64,000 nucleotides of DNA from Dehalobacterium sp040766325 (GTDB lineage: Bacteria > Bacillota > Dehalobacteriia > Dehalobacteriales > Dehalobacteriaceae). Each line of letters starts with the position of its first letter. The stretch's first letter is position 1. The notes under the pieces were generated by a model, which was not told the origin of the DNA, made no database searches, and worked only from the letters and a program-made list of their open reading frames with translations. Both the position numbers and the translations under genes were made by a program. This document shows positions 1 to 10,463 of the stretch, in pieces. The stretch lies in NCBI GenBank assembly GCA_040766325.1, contig JAXGQR010000010.1, positions 56,737-120,736 of the forward strand. The letters run 5' to 3'.

Positions 1-124
1 TTGTAGCCAAGGAGTTTGTACCCAGGGCAAAGATTTCAGTATTTTCCGGCAAATTTTTACGCAGTTTTTCGGTAATATGTTTTCCAATGCCACCACCTTG
101 ACCGTCGATAACACCAATCTTCAT
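1..124 (-). CDS. DUF3842 family protein, N-terminal part (cut by window edge)
   Basis: The reading frame starts with ATG at 124 behind a GAGGGG ribosome binding site and runs off the window after 41 codons. The protein begins MKIGVIDGQGGGIGK and continues with a helix ending in ALGTNSLAT. The VIDGQGGGIGK glycine-rich start followed by ALGTN is what I know from small DUF3842 proteins, a Rossmann-like family of unknown role in clostridia. It lies downstream of sdhB on the same strand but beyond that operon's terminator. The function is unknown. Confidence 0.7.
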   Translation of the reverse strand, partial: MKIGVIDGQGGGIGKHITEKLRKNLPENTEIFALGTNSLAT

Positions 125-212
125 AAGTATTTCCCCTCAGTATTTTTTCTTGATGTCAGGTAATATTATACCAAATGAAAGATGATATTGCTATGACCAT
201 GGAGAGATCAAA

Positions 213-250
213 AAAAACGGTTACGTCGGAAAAAAGACGAAACCGTTTAA
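213..250 (-). terminator. Rho-independent terminator of sdhCAB
   Basis: An inverted repeat (AAACGG...CCGTTT with inner GACG/CGTC) reads on the minus strand as a stem followed by eight T residues. It sits 28 bases downstream of the sdhB stop codon. Confidence 0.8.
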
Positions 251-277
251 AAAAATTTATAATCATCATTTTGCACT

Positions 278-1045
278 TTACTTTGTAAACCAACGTTTTA
301 GAGAGTATTTTATCGTTTCTCTATTCATAGCGGCAATATGGGTGGTAAGCGGAATCTCTTTCGGACAAACCTCCCTGCAATTTTGAGCATTGCCGCATTC
401 CTGAATACCCCCCTCGGCCATTAACGCATCGAGTCGCGGTTCTTTATGCATTTCACCAATTGGATGTGTATTGAACATTCTAACTTGAGCAATGGTAGAA
501 GGACCAATAAATTTTGATTTACTATTTACGTTAGGGCATGCTTCCATACAGCAACCACAGGTCATGCAACGGGATATGATATAAGTCCACCTTTGGTCGC
601 GGTCGGCAAACCTGGGCCCTCGTCCCAAAGGAAAGCTTCCATCAACAGGAACCCAGGCTTTCACTCTTTTTAAGGTATCAAACATTGATTGTCGATCAAC
701 CATTAAATCCCGTATTACAGGAAACTTTGTCAATGGTTCAAGGACGATTTCTTTTCCAAACCTAGTCTTTTCGTAAATTTTGTCAATTAATGCTGAACAA
801 GATTGTCTAGGTATTCCATTAATTAACATAGTGCAAGCGCCACAGACTTCTTCCAGACAATTGCACTCCCAAACTACCGGGGTGGTTTTTTCGCCCTTTA
901 TATTTACCGGGTTTTTACGGATTTCCATTAATACTGATACTACATTCATATTAGGTTTATAGGGAATTTGAAACTCTTCCCATCGTGAAGGCGCATCTGG
1001 TTTATCCTGACGTTTAATTTTGAGCCTTATGAACTTACTTTCCAT
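278..1045 (-). CDS. sdhB: Succinate dehydrogenase/fumarate reductase iron-sulfur subunit
   Basis: This subunit carries electrons between the flavoprotein and the membrane cytochrome b of complex II. The N-terminal part holds the plant-ferredoxin [2Fe-2S] pattern CNCLEEVCGAC with a further Cys in RQSC. The C-terminal part holds two ferredoxin-type clusters, CMTCGCCMEACP and CGNAQNCREVCP, as in all SdhB/FrdB proteins. I place the start at ATG 1045 because AAGGAGG lies just upstream; that gives 255 residues. A longer in-frame version would start inside sdhA. The start overlaps the end of sdhA by 11 bases, so translation is probably coupled. Confidence 0.95.
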   Translation of the reverse strand: MESKFIRLKIKRQDKPDAPSRWEEFQIPYKPNMNVVSVLMEIRKNPVNIKGEKTTPVVWECNCLEEVCGACTMLINGIPRQSCSALIDKIYEKTRFGKEIVLEPLTKFPVIRDLMVDRQSMFDTLKRVKAWVPVDGSFPLGRGPRFADRDQRWTYIISRCMTCGCCMEACPNVNSKSKFIGPSTIAQVRMFNTHPIGEMHKEPRLDALMAEGGIQECGNAQNCREVCPKEIPLTTHIAAMNRETIKYSLKRWFTK

Positions 1046-2801
1046 TCTTAGAAGCCTCCTTATCAACATTATATACCCGTTTACGAGGCTTTATTAAAGA
1101 GATATCCACATCTTCCCATTCTATTTCCGTACCATTGGGGGTCCATCGACACTTAGATGTTTTTAAAAACTCCGGATCATTTCTTTCAGGATATTCAGGC
1201 TTATAGTGACTCCCTCTACTTTCATTGCGCATCAAGGCGCCAGTTGTTATGGCCTGGGCAACCTCAATCATATTTTTTAATTCCTTAACAAACATGATGG
1301 TCTGATTGCTATATCCCTGAGAATCTATCATGTTGATGTTTTTCCAACGCTCTTTCATTTCATACAGGAAATCATTGTTCACTTTTAAATCCTTATTGTT
1401 TCGAACAATTCCAACATTTGCAATCATTTTTTCTCCCATTTCCTGATGAAGCTTATAGGGATTTTCTTTTCCATTCATCTTTCTTACTTTTTGATCATAT
1501 TCCTGTTGCCGTTTTAATTCCTGATCAAAGTATTTACTTCCTGATTCTTTAGATAATCTATTAAGCCCTTTGACATAATTCAATGCAGCAGGACCGGAAA
1601 CTGTTCCACTATACAGAGCAGAAAGCAAAGAGTTGGCGCCTAACCTATTAGCACCGTGATACATATAATCACATTCCCCGGAAGCGAACAAACCAGGTAC
1701 ACAAGTCATATGAGAGCTGTTGACATGGATACCCCCCATAAAATAGTGAATCCCCGGGAAGATCTTCATTGGTACTTTTCTGGGGTCATCACCGTGGAAT
1801 TTTTGATATATTTCCATAATTCCACCAAGACGGCGTTCGATAAAATCGGTAGGTAAGTGGCTCAAATCCAAATAAACCTGATTCTTACCGTCAACTCCCA
1901 AGCCCATTTCAACGCACACTTTATAAATAGCCCTTGACGCAATGTCTCTGGGCACTAGATTACCATAAGCAGGATACATTTCCTCCAGAAAATACCATGG
2001 CTTTCCGTCCTTATAAGTCCAAATTCTCCCTCCGTCCCCGCGCGCGGATTCAGACATGAGGCGAGTTTTATCATCCCCGAGCATGGCTGTAGGATGAATT
2101 TGCACAAACTCCATATTTGCCAAATAGGCTCCTTGCTGATAAACAATACCGGCTGCGCTTCCTGTACAAATCGTAGAAGTGGTGCTTCTCCCAAATATCA
2201 TTCCCCCACCACCAGTAGCTAGAATGACAGCATCTCCGACAAAAGATCTAATTTCCATGGTTGCCAAGTTTTGAGCAATACAACCGCGACATACACCCTG
2301 ATCATCTAGAACGGCAGCTAAAAACTCCCATCCCTCATATTTTTGAACTAATCCTGCATCTTCGTACTTTCTAACCTGTTCATCGCAGCAATACTCCAAT
2401 TGGGCCCCGGTAGTAGCGCCGGCAAAAGCAGTACGTTTATTCTTTTGACCACCGAAATTACGTAAATCTAACAAACCTTCCGCTGTCCGGCTAAACATGA
2501 CACCCATCCGATCCATCATATAAATGATTTCAGGAGCAGCGTCACACATGTTCTTAACAGGAGGTTGATTAGCTAAAAAGTCCCCGCCATAGATAGTATC
2601 ATCAAAATGCTCCCATGTAGTATCATTTTCACCTTTGGTATTTAAAGCTGCATTAATACCACCCTGGGCACACACAGAATGAGATCTCTTTACAGGAACT
2701 AAAGACAGAAGATCTACATGAACTCCTTTTTCCGCTATTTTCATGGTAGCCATCAAGCCTGATAAACCGCCACCTACAACAATTATTTTTGGGCTGCTCA
2801 A
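1035..2801 (-). CDS. sdhA: Succinate dehydrogenase/fumarate reductase flavoprotein subunit
   Basis: The catalytic subunit interconverts succinate and fumarate using FAD. Visible features are the N-terminal dinucleotide fold (VVGGGLSGL), the RSHSVCAQGG segment whose His usually carries covalent FAD, and the HGANRLGANSLL and ASGE motifs of the FAD/substrate domain. I prefer a TTG start at 2801 because GGAGGGG lies directly before it. The upstream ATG at 2819 has no ribosome binding site, and that Shine-Dalgarno would fall inside its own codons. The result is about 588 residues, normal for the family. Whether it works as dehydrogenase or fumarate reductase cannot be told from sequence. Confidence 0.95.
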   Translation of the reverse strand: MSSPKIIVVGGGLSGLMATMKIAEKGVHVDLLSLVPVKRSHSVCAQGGINAALNTKGENDTTWEHFDDTIYGGDFLANQPPVKNMCDAAPEIIYMMDRMGVMFSRTAEGLLDLRNFGGQKNKRTAFAGATTGAQLEYCCDEQVRKYEDAGLVQKYEGWEFLAAVLDDQGVCRGCIAQNLATMEIRSFVGDAVILATGGGGMIFGRSTTSTICTGSAAGIVYQQGAYLANMEFVQIHPTAMLGDDKTRLMSESARGDGGRIWTYKDGKPWYFLEEMYPAYGNLVPRDIASRAIYKVCVEMGLGVDGKNQVYLDLSHLPTDFIERRLGGIMEIYQKFHGDDPRKVPMKIFPGIHYFMGGIHVNSSHMTCVPGLFASGECDYMYHGANRLGANSLLSALYSGTVSGPAALNYVKGLNRLSKESGSKYFDQELKRQQEYDQKVRKMNGKENPYKLHQEMGEKMIANVGIVRNNKDLKVNNDFLYEMKERWKNINMIDSQGYSNQTIMFVKELKNMIEVAQAITTGALMRNESRGSHYKPEYPERNDPEFLKTSKCRWTPNGTEIEWEDVDISLIKPRKRVYNVDKEASKNGK

Positions 2802-2838
2802 AGGTTCCCCTCCCCACATTTATTTTATTAGACTCTGT

Positions 2839-3453
2839 TTATAAACGGGAAATAACAGTTAAAAGACCTATCCCCAAGAAACCCAGGGCAACAAAGAGCA
2901 CAGTCGAAAACTTACTGAAAAAGTTTTGTGAATTGTCTCCGATGGTAATACCCCAGGTAATTAAGAATGTAAACAAACCGTTGGCAAAATGATAAATTGC
3001 AGAGATTACGCCAATAATATAAAGTGCAAAAAACAATGGGTTTTGTAATTGCCTGACAAAAGTATCGACAACCTGGGCCGGCTCATGTATAGACAACCTT
3101 AGCGTATAAACATGAAATAGAATGAAGATTAGTGTAATAATTGCCGTTATTCTCTGTAAATAGAAAGCCCAGTTGCGATAATAAGTAAATTTTAAAACAT
3201 TGTTCTTGGCTACATAAACAATCCATAGTCCATAAATAGCATGAAACAAGATAGGAATAGCTATAATAATTATTTCTGCAACTTCAATCAACGGGATGTT
3301 TTTCATAAATCCGATTACCATCTCATAGGTATGATTTCCCCCGAAAAAAACTGAGCTGTTTATTGTTAAGTGAAAGATAAGAAAAATACCTATGGGAATT
3401 ATGGCTAAAAGTGAATGCACCCTCCTAATAAAAAAATTACTCTTGTCACTCAA
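2839..3453 (-). CDS. sdhC: Succinate dehydrogenase cytochrome b558 subunit
   Basis: This is the membrane anchor that passes electrons to menaquinone. The 204-residue protein has five hydrophobic segments. Histidines at 28, 71, 114 and 155 match the four-His heme-ligand pattern of the Bacillus di-heme b558 anchor (known from that family, not tested here). It is first in an sdhC-sdhA-sdhB operon, the order of the three-subunit Firmicute complex; there is no sdhD. The start has an AGGGGAG ribosome binding site. Confidence 0.93.
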   Translation of the reverse strand: MSDKSNFFIRRVHSLLAIIPIGIFLIFHLTINSSVFFGGNHTYEMVIGFMKNIPLIEVAEIIIIAIPILFHAIYGLWIVYVAKNNVLKFTYYRNWAFYLQRITAIITLIFILFHVYTLRLSIHEPAQVVDTFVRQLQNPLFFALYIIGVISAIYHFANGLFTFLITWGITIGDNSQNFFSKFSTVLFVALGFLGIGLLTVISRL

Positions 3454-3831
3454 ACATTATCTCCCCTTTCTTAATATTTTTAAAACTTTTTACTTTTTGC
3501 GAAACCAATAAATAATGAAAATTCACCATATATCGAAAAGACATTTCCCCCCTTTATAATTAAGAATAAGGCTACACTTATTATTAATTATTCCTCACTC
3601 ATTCAATAACAAATAGATTTCCTTATCTAGCTTTCATAAAGAATGAATCTTTATTTTATTGTTATATGTTCAATATTTTGCATAATTATCCTTCTTAAAT
3701 TTAATAATTTGAATTAGATTTATCACAAATTTTTATTTATCTAATAAATATTGTTTAGCTAATAGATGGAACTATTTATATCATTGGTTACCATTTCATT
3801 TCATATAATTGAGAAAAATACGGCAAACTAG
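3454..3831. other. AT-rich intergenic region upstream of sdhC
   Basis: About 380 very AT-rich bases separate sdhC from the rRNA operon end. I see no convincing ORF or RNA. The sdh promoter must lie here, and an AT-rich -10-like TATAAA occurs on the minus strand about 110 bases upstream of sdhC, but I cannot pair it with a good -35. Confidence 0.5.
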
Positions 3832-3856
3832 AAAGCACACTTAATCAGTGTGCTTT
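3832..3856 (-). terminator. Terminator hairpin of the rRNA operon
   Basis: AAAGCACAC and GTGTGCTTT form a perfect 9-bp stem with a 7-base loop, 12 bases beyond the 5S 3' end. The T-tract on the minus strand is weak, so this may be a processing or rRNA-type terminator. Confidence 0.6.
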
Positions 3857-3867
3857 AAAAATTAAAA

Positions 3868-3977
3868 CCCGCAACGACCTACCCTTGAGGACTCGCGTCC
3901 CAAAGTACTATCGGCGCTGGAGAGCTTAACTTCTGTGTTCGGTATGGTACAGGTCTCTCCGCCATCATCACCAGGAA
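3868..3977 (-). rRNA. rrf: 5S ribosomal RNA
   Basis: The minus strand reads TCCTGGTGATGATGG, then the conserved ACCGAACACAGAAGTTAAG segment, and ends in a CGTTGCGGG-type 3' stem. The length is about 110 bases. It lies 70 bases after the 23S 3' end in the usual 16S-23S-5S order. Confidence 0.93.
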
Positions 3978-4170
3978 AATTTATGCTTTTTTTATGAGAG
4001 TTTGTTCTCTCAAAACTACACAGTGAAGTCTCGCTTAGTTTCATCTTAAGGTCAAGTCCTCGACCTATTAGTACCGGTCAGCTCCGGACATTACTGTCTT
4101 CACCTCGGCCCATTCACCAGTTCGTCTTTCTGGTCTTATCAGCTTGTTGTGGGAAATCTTATCTTAAGGG

Positions 4171-4203
<33 letters not shown>

Positions 4204-4316
4204 TTTCCAGACTTAGCTACCCAGCTTCACCATTGGCATGATAACTGGTACACCAGTGGTCTGTCCATCCCGGTCCCTCGTACCAGGAGTGCCTTGCAAA
4301 TTTCCTACGCCTGCGA

Positions 4317-4359
<43 letters not shown>

Positions 4360-4364
4360 ACGTA

Positions 4365-4401
<37 letters not shown>

Positions 4402-4405
4402 ACTA

Positions 4406-4460
<55 letters not shown>

Positions 4461-4461
4461 G

Positions 4462-4514
<53 letters not shown>

Positions 4515-4629
4515 GACGGCCCTTCCACTCGGTACCGCCGGATCACTAAGCCCGACTTTCGTCCCTGCTCGAGATGTCTCTCTCGCAGTCAAGCTCCCTT
4601 ATGCCTTTACACTCTTCGCGCGATTTCCA

Positions 4630-4703
<74 letters not shown>

Positions 4704-4936
4704 ACATTGTCCTCCAGCCGGCTTACGGCGTGAAGTTAGAACTTCAGCACATCAAGAGTGGTATCCCACCGGTGACTCCTTTGAGACTAGCGTCCCAAAT
4801 TCTCTGTCTCCCACCTATCCTGTACGTGATATACCAAAATCCAATGTCAGGCTACAGTAAAGCTCCACGGGGTCTTTCTGTCCTGTCGCGTAACCGGTAT
4901 CTTCACCGGTATTACAATTTCACCGAGCCCCTCGTC

Positions 4937-4969
<33 letters not shown>

Positions 4970-4987
4970 GGGTCTGAACTTCTACCA

Positions 4988-5038
<51 letters not shown>

Positions 5039-5725
5039 TGTTCAATTCAATGCTTCGCCTTGCGGCTGACCCTCTGCAACCTTCCAGCACGGGCAGGCGT
5101 CAGCACCTATACGTCGTCTTTTCGACTTTGCAGGCACCTGTGTTTTTGATAAACAGTCGCTTGGGCCTTTTCTCTGCGTTTCATGCTCGTTAAAAACTTC
5201 ACACTACAAAGGCACCCCTTCTCCGAAGTTACGGGGTCATTTTGCCGAGTTCCTTAACAAGGGTTTCCGCGCGCCTTGGATTCTCACCCTACCTTGTCGG
5301 TTGCGGTACAGGCACCTGCTCTCGTTAGAGGCTTTTCTTGACAGTGGGATCAGTCAGTTCGCTACTTATTTTCCGCTCCCCATCACCTCTCGGGATTAAG
5401 TGAAAGACGTTTCGCCTATCTTTCCCCCTACCGGTTTGGACGCACTCAACCAACGGTGCCGACCTACCCTCCTGTGTCACCCCTTCCTTCAAACGGTTGC
5501 AGGTGGTATCGGAATTTTAACCGATTGTCCATCATCTACGCTCTCTGCCTCGACTTAGGTCCTGACTTACCCTGGGCGGACGAGCCTTCCCCAGGAAACC
5601 TTTGGTTTTTGGCGGGCAGGATTCTCACCTGCCTTGTCGCTTACTTATACCGGCATTCTCACTACTCAACAGTCCACATGTCCTTACGGTCATGCTTCTA
5701 CCCGTTGAGTACGCTCCCCTACCAC

Positions 5726-6117
5726 TCAAGAAGCAAGATACTAGAAACAAGATGCAAGATTATTTTCTTTGCCAGTTTTTGTGTAATACATATAGCATCT
5801 TTCCTATTTGGTCATATTCATCTATTAACACAACATACTCTTTTTCTGCTATATATCCTAAATCCTTAGCAAATTCTATTAAAATCTTGACCTCATCACA
5901 TGAACCAATTGCCATTTGTAAAAAGCGTTTAAACTCATCTACTGAGTTCCTCTTTCCAGACTTCCTAGTTCATATCTTTCAAATTCAGGAAATTTAAGGT
6001 GATTTTGTGTATATCAAGAGCCACTTTATATGATCTCTGATACACTTCCAAGTCTTTATAACTTGTTATCATTCTTATCACCTTCTTGTTTCTTGCCTCT
6101 AGCATCTTGCTTCTTGA
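5726..6117 (-). other. 23S rRNA intervening sequence (IVS) in helix 45
   Basis: The 23S core breaks after ACCGAAGCTTCGG on one side and resumes at GAGTGGTAGGGGAGCG on the other, which is the loop of helix 45, a classical IVS site. The 392-base insert has long complementary arms (5726-5752 and 6084-6117, built on CAAGAAGCAAGAT/ATCTTGCTTCTTG). These would form the stem that RNase III cuts in known IVSs, leaving fragmented 23S rRNA. It contains a decayed four-helix-bundle ORF. Confidence 0.88.
5760..6072 (-). pseudogene. Decayed four-helix-bundle (S23-type) IVS protein ORF
   Basis: An ATG at 6072 with AAGGTGAT upstream opens a frame reading ITSYKDLEVYQRSYKVALDI, the typical start of the four-helix-bundle proteins encoded in 23S intervening sequences. 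After FPEFERYELGS the frame is lost. It resumes one base off as SVDEFKRFLQMAIGSCDEV and LIEFAKDLGYI, ending NWQRK and a stop at 5760. The middle block that normally contains a SIPANIAEG-like stretch is missing, so this is an internal deletion plus a frameshift. The family's function is unknown. Confidence 0.8.
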
Positions 6118-7361
6118 ATCCGAAGCTTCGGTGGTGTGTTTGCCCCGTTACATTTTCGGCGCAGGTCACTCGACCAGTGAGCGCTATTACGCACTCTTTA
6201 AATGGTGGCTGCTTCTAAGCCAACATCTGGTTTTTTAGCAACTCTACATCCTTTTCCACTTAGCACACACTTTGGGACCTTAGCTGTCGATTCAAGGCTG
6301 TTTCCCTTTCGACTATGAAGCTTATCCCCCACAGTCTGACTCAATCTAAATTTATGGCATTCGGAGTTTGTGTGAGTTCGGTAACCTGGTTAGGCCCTAG
6401 CTCGAACAGTGCTCTACCGCCATAAATCATCTATTGAGGCTAGCCCTAAAGCTATTTCGGGGGAGAACCCAGCTATCTCTTGGTTCGATTGGCATTTCAC
6501 CCCTACCCACAGTTCATCCGCTCACTTTTCAACGTAAGTCGGTTCGGGCCCACTCAGTCTTACCTGAGCTTCACCTGATCATGGGTAGATCACCAAGTTT
6601 CGGGTCTACAACAACGAACTATCAGCTCCTTTTCCAGACTCGCTTTCGCTTCGCCCGTCTTCTCGACTTAACCTCGCTCGTTATCGTAACTCGCCGGTCC
6701 ATTCTACAAAAAAGGTACGCCATCACTCATATGAAGCTCTGACAGTTTGGTGCTACGGTTTCAGGTTCTTTTTCACTCCCTCCCGCTTTTTTCTACCTTT
6801 CCCTCACGGTACTCGTGCACTATCGGTCGCCAAGGAGTATTTAGCCTTGGGGGTGGTCCCGGATTCCCACGGGGTTTCTCGTCGCGGTACTTGGGATACT
6901 CTCAAGTATTTCTGCCTTTCCTACAGGATTGTTACTCCTCTGTGATGGGTCTTTCCAGACCGCTTTGGCTAGGCTTCCATACTTATCCATGAAAGTCTCG
7001 GCAACCCGTCAAGCAAAACCAGATGCCAGAGCATAAGATTTCTTCGTTGATTGGATCCGCCAATTCCTTCTAGTCTTGCTCTTGCTTCTCATCCTTGGAC
7101 CTTTCTTCGCTCGCCGCTACTAAGGAAATCGAGTTTTCTTTCTCTTCCCTCTGGGTACTTATGTTTCAGTTCCCCAGGTTGTCTTCGCAATACCTATTTT
7201 ATTCAGTATGATGACCGGATACTACTCCGGTCGGGTTTCCCCATTCGGACATCTCTCGGATCGAAGCCTGCTTGCGGCTCCCCGAAGCTTTTCGCAGCTT
7301 ACCACGTCCTTCTTCGACTCTCGGCGCAAGGCATCCACCGTACGCTCTTTCTAACTTGACC

Positions 7362-7639
7362 TTCTTTTTTCCCTGCAATGCAAGTTTACATCGCTTACTT
7401 CTCTTCAATGATGAATCCTAAGCTTTTTGTAATACTCAAGCTGCCGCTTGAGTTACCTTTCACTGTGTAATTTTTCAAGAACACGGTGCCTAAAAACTTC
7501 GTCTAACGCCTCCGGCCTCGTCAATAACAGGCCTTGTTATACTCGTTTTTTATTCACCTTTTTCCAGACTCTGGTCCTGAAACCAAACAGAACTTTGCCT
7601 GATGTATCGACCATAGGATACACTTTTAAGTGTTACTCC
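7362..7639 (-). other. 16S-23S internal spacer without tRNA
   Basis: About 280 bases separate 16S and 23S. I looked for Ile/Ala tRNA landmarks (GGTTCGAATC-type T arm, CCA-adjacent acceptor stems) on the minus strand and saw none. The region contains the complementary flanks expected for rRNA processing stems and nothing else recognisable. Confidence 0.6.
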
Positions 7640-9161
<1,522 letters not shown>

Positions 9162-9253
9162 TTTATCGTATCAGTCTCTCAGCTACTTACTTTATCGAGG
9201 TTTAATTGGCTTCGATTCAATTACCTATTTTCAATTAGCTCGCCAGGCATGAA

Positions 9254-9287
9254 GTCTTGCTTCTTGCCTCTAGCTTCTTGCCTCTTG
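9254..9287. repeat. IVS-arm-like repeat in the 16S leader
   Basis: The plus strand reads as repeats of CTTGCTTCTTGCCTCTAG and CTTCTTGCCTCTTG. This is nearly the same sequence as the arm of the 23S intervening sequence at 6084-6117. It lies in the rRNA leader between the promoters and 16S. Confidence 0.7.
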
Positions 9288-9391
9288 TATTTCAGGTTTC
9301 GCATTTATTAATGTTTGCAGGTCCCTCTTGTAAGGTTCCTGCTCAACATCAGGCTTTGTTACTGTTTAGTTTTCAAAGACCAGCGTTTAGT

Positions 9392-9420
9392 AGTCTATCA
9401 AATCTTTGTTGATTTGTCAA
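9392..9420 (-). promoter_or_regulatory. rRNA promoter P2 (proximal)
   Basis: On the minus strand, TTGACA (9415-9420) and TAGACT (9392-9397) are separated by exactly 17 bases, a near-consensus sigma-A promoter. The remaining 230 bases to the 16S 5' end form the leader. Confidence 0.85.
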
Positions 9421-9461
9421 ACACTTTTTTTCTTTCCTTGCTCTCTCTCGAGCGCTTGATC

Positions 9462-9490
9462 AGTCTATCAAAATAATTTACCTCTGTCAA
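9462..9490 (-). promoter_or_regulatory. rRNA promoter P1 (distal)
   Basis: A second TTGACA (9485-9490), 17-base spacer and TAGACT (9462-9467) lie on the minus strand, 70 bases upstream of P2 with identical hexamers. Tandem promoters of this kind are typical of Firmicute rRNA operons. Confidence 0.85.
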
Positions 9491-9532
9491 TAACCATTTT
9501 ATTGATATTTTATAACCTGTTCACAAAAACGC

Positions 9533-10216
9533 TTAGTTAAGTTGTCGCTCTCCCATCCATGGATTAATGCCGGGAACAATCATTTCACCTGGAGAATTAA
9601 ATTTCATGTACCATTCTGGTATCGGACCAACGATAATACTCTCCGTGATGGGAACATCTACTGCTACATTTACGTCAGAACGTAGAAAAGGTACGACAAT
9701 TTGCAAATTCGTTTTTACATTTAAGTAAATGCGGTGTTTTGTTTGATTAATTCCTGCCTCAATGAATTCATCCTTCATGTTAACATCGATCATACCTACA
9801 GGAGTGATACCGATTCTGATATGAGGACCTGTGTTAGAAAATAATGTACTACCCGTAACCAAACCCAAAGGCAAAGAAAATCCCTGAGTTTCCATTTTTT
9901 CAAATTCCATTTCAATATCTATGATTGTCTGGGTGGCGATCCTGTTGATTAACACTATATCCGGCATCATAAGTACAACACGATTGTCATTATCTTTATG
10001 TATTCCCACTAGTTCTTGATAATTAATCATAGAAACATTTTTTTGTACAGCTTCATTAATAATTTTTGTGGCCATTAACTGAGTCTTGCTTTCTGCTACT
10101 TTTATAATTGCAGGTCTTAAGATAAGATCAAGAAAAAACAAAAAACTACCTATAATTAGAAAGGTGATGAACAAATAGACAACTTTTTTTTGATCTTTTT
10201 TCCTCACAATTGACAT
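9533..10216 (-). CDS. yunB: Sporulation protein YunB
   Basis: The 227-residue protein has one N-terminal membrane segment (about residues 11-31, VVYLFITFLIIGSFLFFLDL) and a soluble domain with GTVTG-like and PIPEWY segments seen in YunB. In Bacillus subtilis YunB is made in the mother cell and is needed for normal sporulation; its biochemical role is not known. The ATG at 10216 has a very close GGAGGTG; a GTG at 10207 is an alternative start. The gene supports an endospore-forming host. Confidence 0.85.
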   Translation of the reverse strand: MSIVRKKDQKKVVYLFITFLIIGSFLFFLDLILRPAIIKVAESKTQLMATKIINEAVQKNVSMINYQELVGIHKDNDNRVVLMMPDIVLINRIATQTIIDIEMEFEKMETQGFSLPLGLVTGSTLFSNTGPHIRIGITPVGMIDVNMKDEFIEAGINQTKHRIYLNVKTNLQIVVPFLRSDVNVAVDVPITESIIVGPIPEWYMKFNSPGEMIVPGINPWMGERQLN

Positions 10217-10463
10217 TCACCTCCGCATATCTAATATATGAAATGGCAAAAGAAAGGTTACAAAGAGGTTCTATCCAGGCCAAAAACGGCTAAGTTAATA
10301 CGAATTATTATTTTATAGTTGTTTACTTTGTTATGAACTACAACGACATGTTTCTACATTTTCTGCAACTTATCTAAAACATTTATTATCACGATTCTTT
10401 ATGATATAATACTAATTGCTATGGATACGATAAACCTTCTCCATATTGCAAGGAGGTAGAATA

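Noticed and set aside
7362..7639. Possible tRNA-Ile/Ala in the 16S-23S spacer
   Set aside because: No tRNA arms or T-loop consensus could be found on the transcribed strand.
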